Shown: piece by piece, positions 62,270-64,000 of the stretch | Position numbering within the stretch: position 1 is the stretch's first letter | How the letters are laid out: every line of letters starts with the position of its first letter | Assembly: GCA_017647795.1 (NCBI GenBank) | Contig: JAGCJX010000020.1 | Span: 1-64,000 of the forward strand | Direction of reading: 5' to 3' | DNA: 64,000 bases | DNA from: Bacteroidales bacterium | GTDB lineage: Bacteria > Bacteroidota > Bacteroidia > Bacteroidales > UBA932 | The notes under the pieces: generated by a model | Databases searched by the model: none | What the model was told of the DNA's origin: nothing | Seen by the model: the letters and a program-made list of their open reading frames with translations, nothing else | Made by a program: the position numbers and the translations under genes

Positions 62270-63424
62270 ATGGAACATACTCAAACAGGTTTCTTGAGTA
62301 ACCTCGTACAGTTCTGGGAATACACCGGATTTGCGAACTGCAACTTCCAGTATCTCCTCATGATCTGCATCGGCTTGATCTTCATCTACCTGGCCATTAA
62401 AAAGGACTGGGAACCGATGTTGCTCGTTCCGATCGGATTCGGTATCATTATCGGTAACATTCCGTTGTTCCCTGGCTTGAGCGTTGGGGTTTACGAAGAA
62501 GGTTCCGTATTGAACATTCTCTACCAAGGGGTGCGTCAAGGATGGTATCCTCCGCTGATCTTCTTGGGTATCGGTGCAATGACCGACTTCTCAGCTTTGA
62601 TCTCCAACCCGAAACTGTTGTTGATCGGTGCTGCGGCTCAGTTCGGTATCTTCGGTGCATACGCCATCGCTTTGTTGTTGGGCTTTACTCCCGCTGAAGC
62701 AGGTGCGATCGGTATCATCGGTGGTGCTGACGGTCCGACTGCAATCTTCTTGTCTTCTCGCTTGGCTCCGGACTTGATGGGTGCTATCGCGGTATCTGCT
62801 TACTCTTACATGGCATTGGTACCGGTGATCCAACCCCCGATCATGCGTCTGTTGACCACCGAGAAAGAACGTCTCATCCGCATGAAGACTCCCCGCGCGG
62901 TGTCTCCGACTGAAAAGAAAATTTTCCCGATTGTTGGTTTCCTGTTGACCGCGTTCATCGTTCCCTCAGGTATTCCCCTCTTGGGTATGTTGTTCTTCGG
63001 TAACTTGATCAAAGAAAGTGGTGTTACCCGCCGTTTGGCTGAAACCGCTCGCGGACCACTGATCGACGTTATCACCATTTTGATCGGTATCACCGTAGGT
63101 TGCTCTACCCAAGCTGACAAATTCCTCCAATGGAGCTCTATCAAGATCTTCATCCTCGGTTTCTTGTCATTCGTAATTGCAACAACTGCTGGTGTGGCCT
63201 TTGTGAAATTCTTCAACTTGTTCTTGAAAGAAGGTAACAAGATCAACCCGCTCATCGGTAACGCAGGGGTATCAGCCGTTCCGGATGCTGCACGTATCTC
63301 TAACAACGTAGGTTTGGAATACGACCGTACCAACTACCTTTTGATGCACGCAATGGGCCCGAACGTGGCTGGTGTAATCGGAAGTGCTGTTGCTGCCGGT
63401 ATTTTGCTCGGCTTCCTCGCCTAG
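62270..63424 (+). CDS. mmdB: Na+-translocating decarboxylase beta subunit
   Basis: 384 residues with about eleven membrane segments. Family signatures include G-G-A-D-G-P-T-A-I-F (about 156-165) with the key Asp, N-A-G-V-S-A-V-P-D-A-A near 325 and N-V-A-G-V-I-G-S-A near 367. It decarboxylates carboxybiotin and pumps Na+ outward. ATG 62270 is chosen; a TTG nine bases earlier overlaps the biotin-carrier gene. A strong terminator follows. Confidence 0.95.
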   Translation: MEHTQTGFLSNLVQFWEYTGFANCNFQYLLMICIGLIFIYLAIKKDWEPMLLVPIGFGIIIGNIPLFPGLSVGVYEEGSVLNILYQGVRQGWYPPLIFLGIGAMTDFSALISNPKLLLIGAAAQFGIFGAYAIALLLGFTPAEAGAIGIIGGADGPTAIFLSSRLAPDLMGAIAVSAYSYMALVPVIQPPIMRLLTTEKERLIRMKTPRAVSPTEKKIFPIVGFLLTAFIVPSGIPLLGMLFFGNLIKESGVTRRLAETARGPLIDVITILIGITVGCSTQADKFLQWSSIKIFILGFLSFVIATTAGVAFVKFFNLFLKEGNKINPLIGNAGVSAVPDAARISNNVGLEYDRTNYLLMHAMGPNVAGVIGSAVAAGILLGFLA

Positions 63425-63444
63425 TTACTAGGAATTTATAACTG

Positions 63445-63486
63445 AAAAGACGTGATCAAAAAAAGTTTGGTCACGTCTTTTTTTTT
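63445..63486 (+). terminator. Terminator of the decarboxylase cluster
   Basis: A perfect 11-bp stem (AAAAGACGTGA / TCACGTCTTTT) followed by eight or nine T. Confidence 0.92.
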
Positions 63487-63555
63487 GTCTAATTTTATAG
63501 TCTTATTTGCGAACCTCATTCGTGTACAGAATTTTATAATTAAACACCATACATT

Positions 63556-64000
63556 ATGCAGAATAAATTGCAAGAACTCACCGACAAGCTCTACAACGAA
63601 GGGCTGTCCAAAGGGAAACAAGAAGCGGAAGATTTGAAGGCAAAAGCTCGCAAAGAAGCCGCTGCGATTGTGGAAAAAGCAAGAGAAGAAGCGGAAGCTT
63701 TGTTGGCTCAAGCCCGCAAAGATGCAGAAGAACTCCGCAAAAAAGCAGAAACCGACATCCGCATGGCCTCTGCCCAAACAGTTGCCTCCATCAAACAAGG
63801 TGTCGAAACCATGATTACCACCCGCACCATTGCAGAACCTGCGAAGGCTGCTTTGGCCGCTCCGGAATTCATCCAAGAATTGGTTAAAACCATCGTGGCT
63901 GCTTTCCGTGCTGATAGCGAAGCTTTGGATTTGACCGTTATCCTCCCGGCCAACCTCCAAAAAGAGTTGGAAGAATTTGCGAAAGCTCAAACTGCTGCCG
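63556..64000 (+). CDS. V-type ATPase subunit E, 5' part only
   Basis: An open frame from ATG 63556 runs off the window end (148 codons visible). The N-terminal half is a long Lys/Glu/Ala-rich helix (K-A-R-K-E-A-A-A-I-V-E-K-A) followed by a more globular part (P-E-F-I-Q-E-L-V-K-T), as in subunit E, the peripheral stalk of A/V-type ATPases. In Bacteroidota V-ATPase operons commonly begin with this gene. Downstream genes must be read beyond this window to confirm it. Confidence 0.8.
   Translation, partial: MQNKLQELTDKLYNEGLSKGKQEAEDLKAKARKEAAAIVEKAREEAEALLAQARKDAEELRKKAETDIRMASAQTVASIKQGVETMITTRTIAEPAKAALAAPEFIQELVKTIVAAFRADSEALDLTVILPANLQKELEEFAKAQTAA

Overview
The window is a chromosomal stretch of a member of the Bacteroidota, most likely order Bacteroidales; the genus cannot be fixed from sequence alone. 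The evidence is many TAnnTTTG (-7) promoter boxes, sometimes with TTTG about 19 nt upstream; near absence of Shine-Dalgarno sequences; a lipoprotein with a Bacteroidota surface-export signature (C-Q-E-D-D); and lineage-typical genes such as the DUF4492-cydA-cydB cluster, DUF349 and DUF4301 proteins, and a methylmalonyl-CoA decarboxylase whose gamma subunit carries a lamin-tail domain. Genes are densely packed in short operons with convergent overlaps. No rRNA, tRNA, prophage, insertion sequence or CRISPR array was recognised.

Layout. 0-12.7 kb: a modular surface lipoprotein, thioredoxin-like proteins, a NifX-like protein, a YbaK deacylase, a four-gene sugar-type operon (ROK kinase, MFS transporter, SIS protein, creatininase-like hydrolase), an M1 aminopeptidase and a fibronectin-type lipoprotein. 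12.7-27 kb: a PAS protein with a membrane protein, a secreted transglutaminase-like protein, YitT, a GH3/NagZ-type glycosidase with a phosphosugar mutase, a THUMP-like methyltransferase, and an operon of a four-helix-bundle sensor protein, TrkH, a RecD-like helicase and a DPP-IV type peptidase. 27-31.6 kb: gapA, then the one clearly accessory-looking segment, an Rpn-family nuclease gene in repeat-rich, hairpin-dense noncoding DNA, then a YidE/AspT-type transporter. 31.6-46.7 kb: surE-lpxB, yggS, yidC, DUF349, trmD, DUF4492-cydAB, a YtrA-type ABC operon and a large M16 protease. 46.8-57.4 kb: a deoxyhypusine-synthase-like gene, lysA-ffh-folD, nhaD, and recF-DUF721-pdxB-DUF4301 ending in a small secreted protein. 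57.4-64 kb: a TPR protein, YebC, a complete Na+-translocating methylmalonyl-CoA decarboxylase cluster, and the first gene of a probable V-type ATPase operon, cut by the window end.

Metabolic picture (inference): an anaerobe or nanaerobe that makes propionate through methylmalonyl-CoA and stores decarboxylation energy as a Na+ gradient; NhaD, TrkH and a V-type ATPase fit such an ion economy, and cytochrome bd can use or remove traces of oxygen. A GH3 enzyme, several peptidases and an operon for an unidentified sugar derivative suggest life on peptides and glycans.

Most worth a second look: the Rpn segment bounded by 27-bp perfect inverted repeats; nested palindromes at the promoter of the ABC-GntR operon; three genes whose ATG lies exactly 4 nt after a TAnnTTTG box, predicting leaderless mRNAs; the ROK-MFS-SIS-creatininase operon; and a four-helix sensor protein translationally coupled to TrkH. 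None of these can be called new without database searches.
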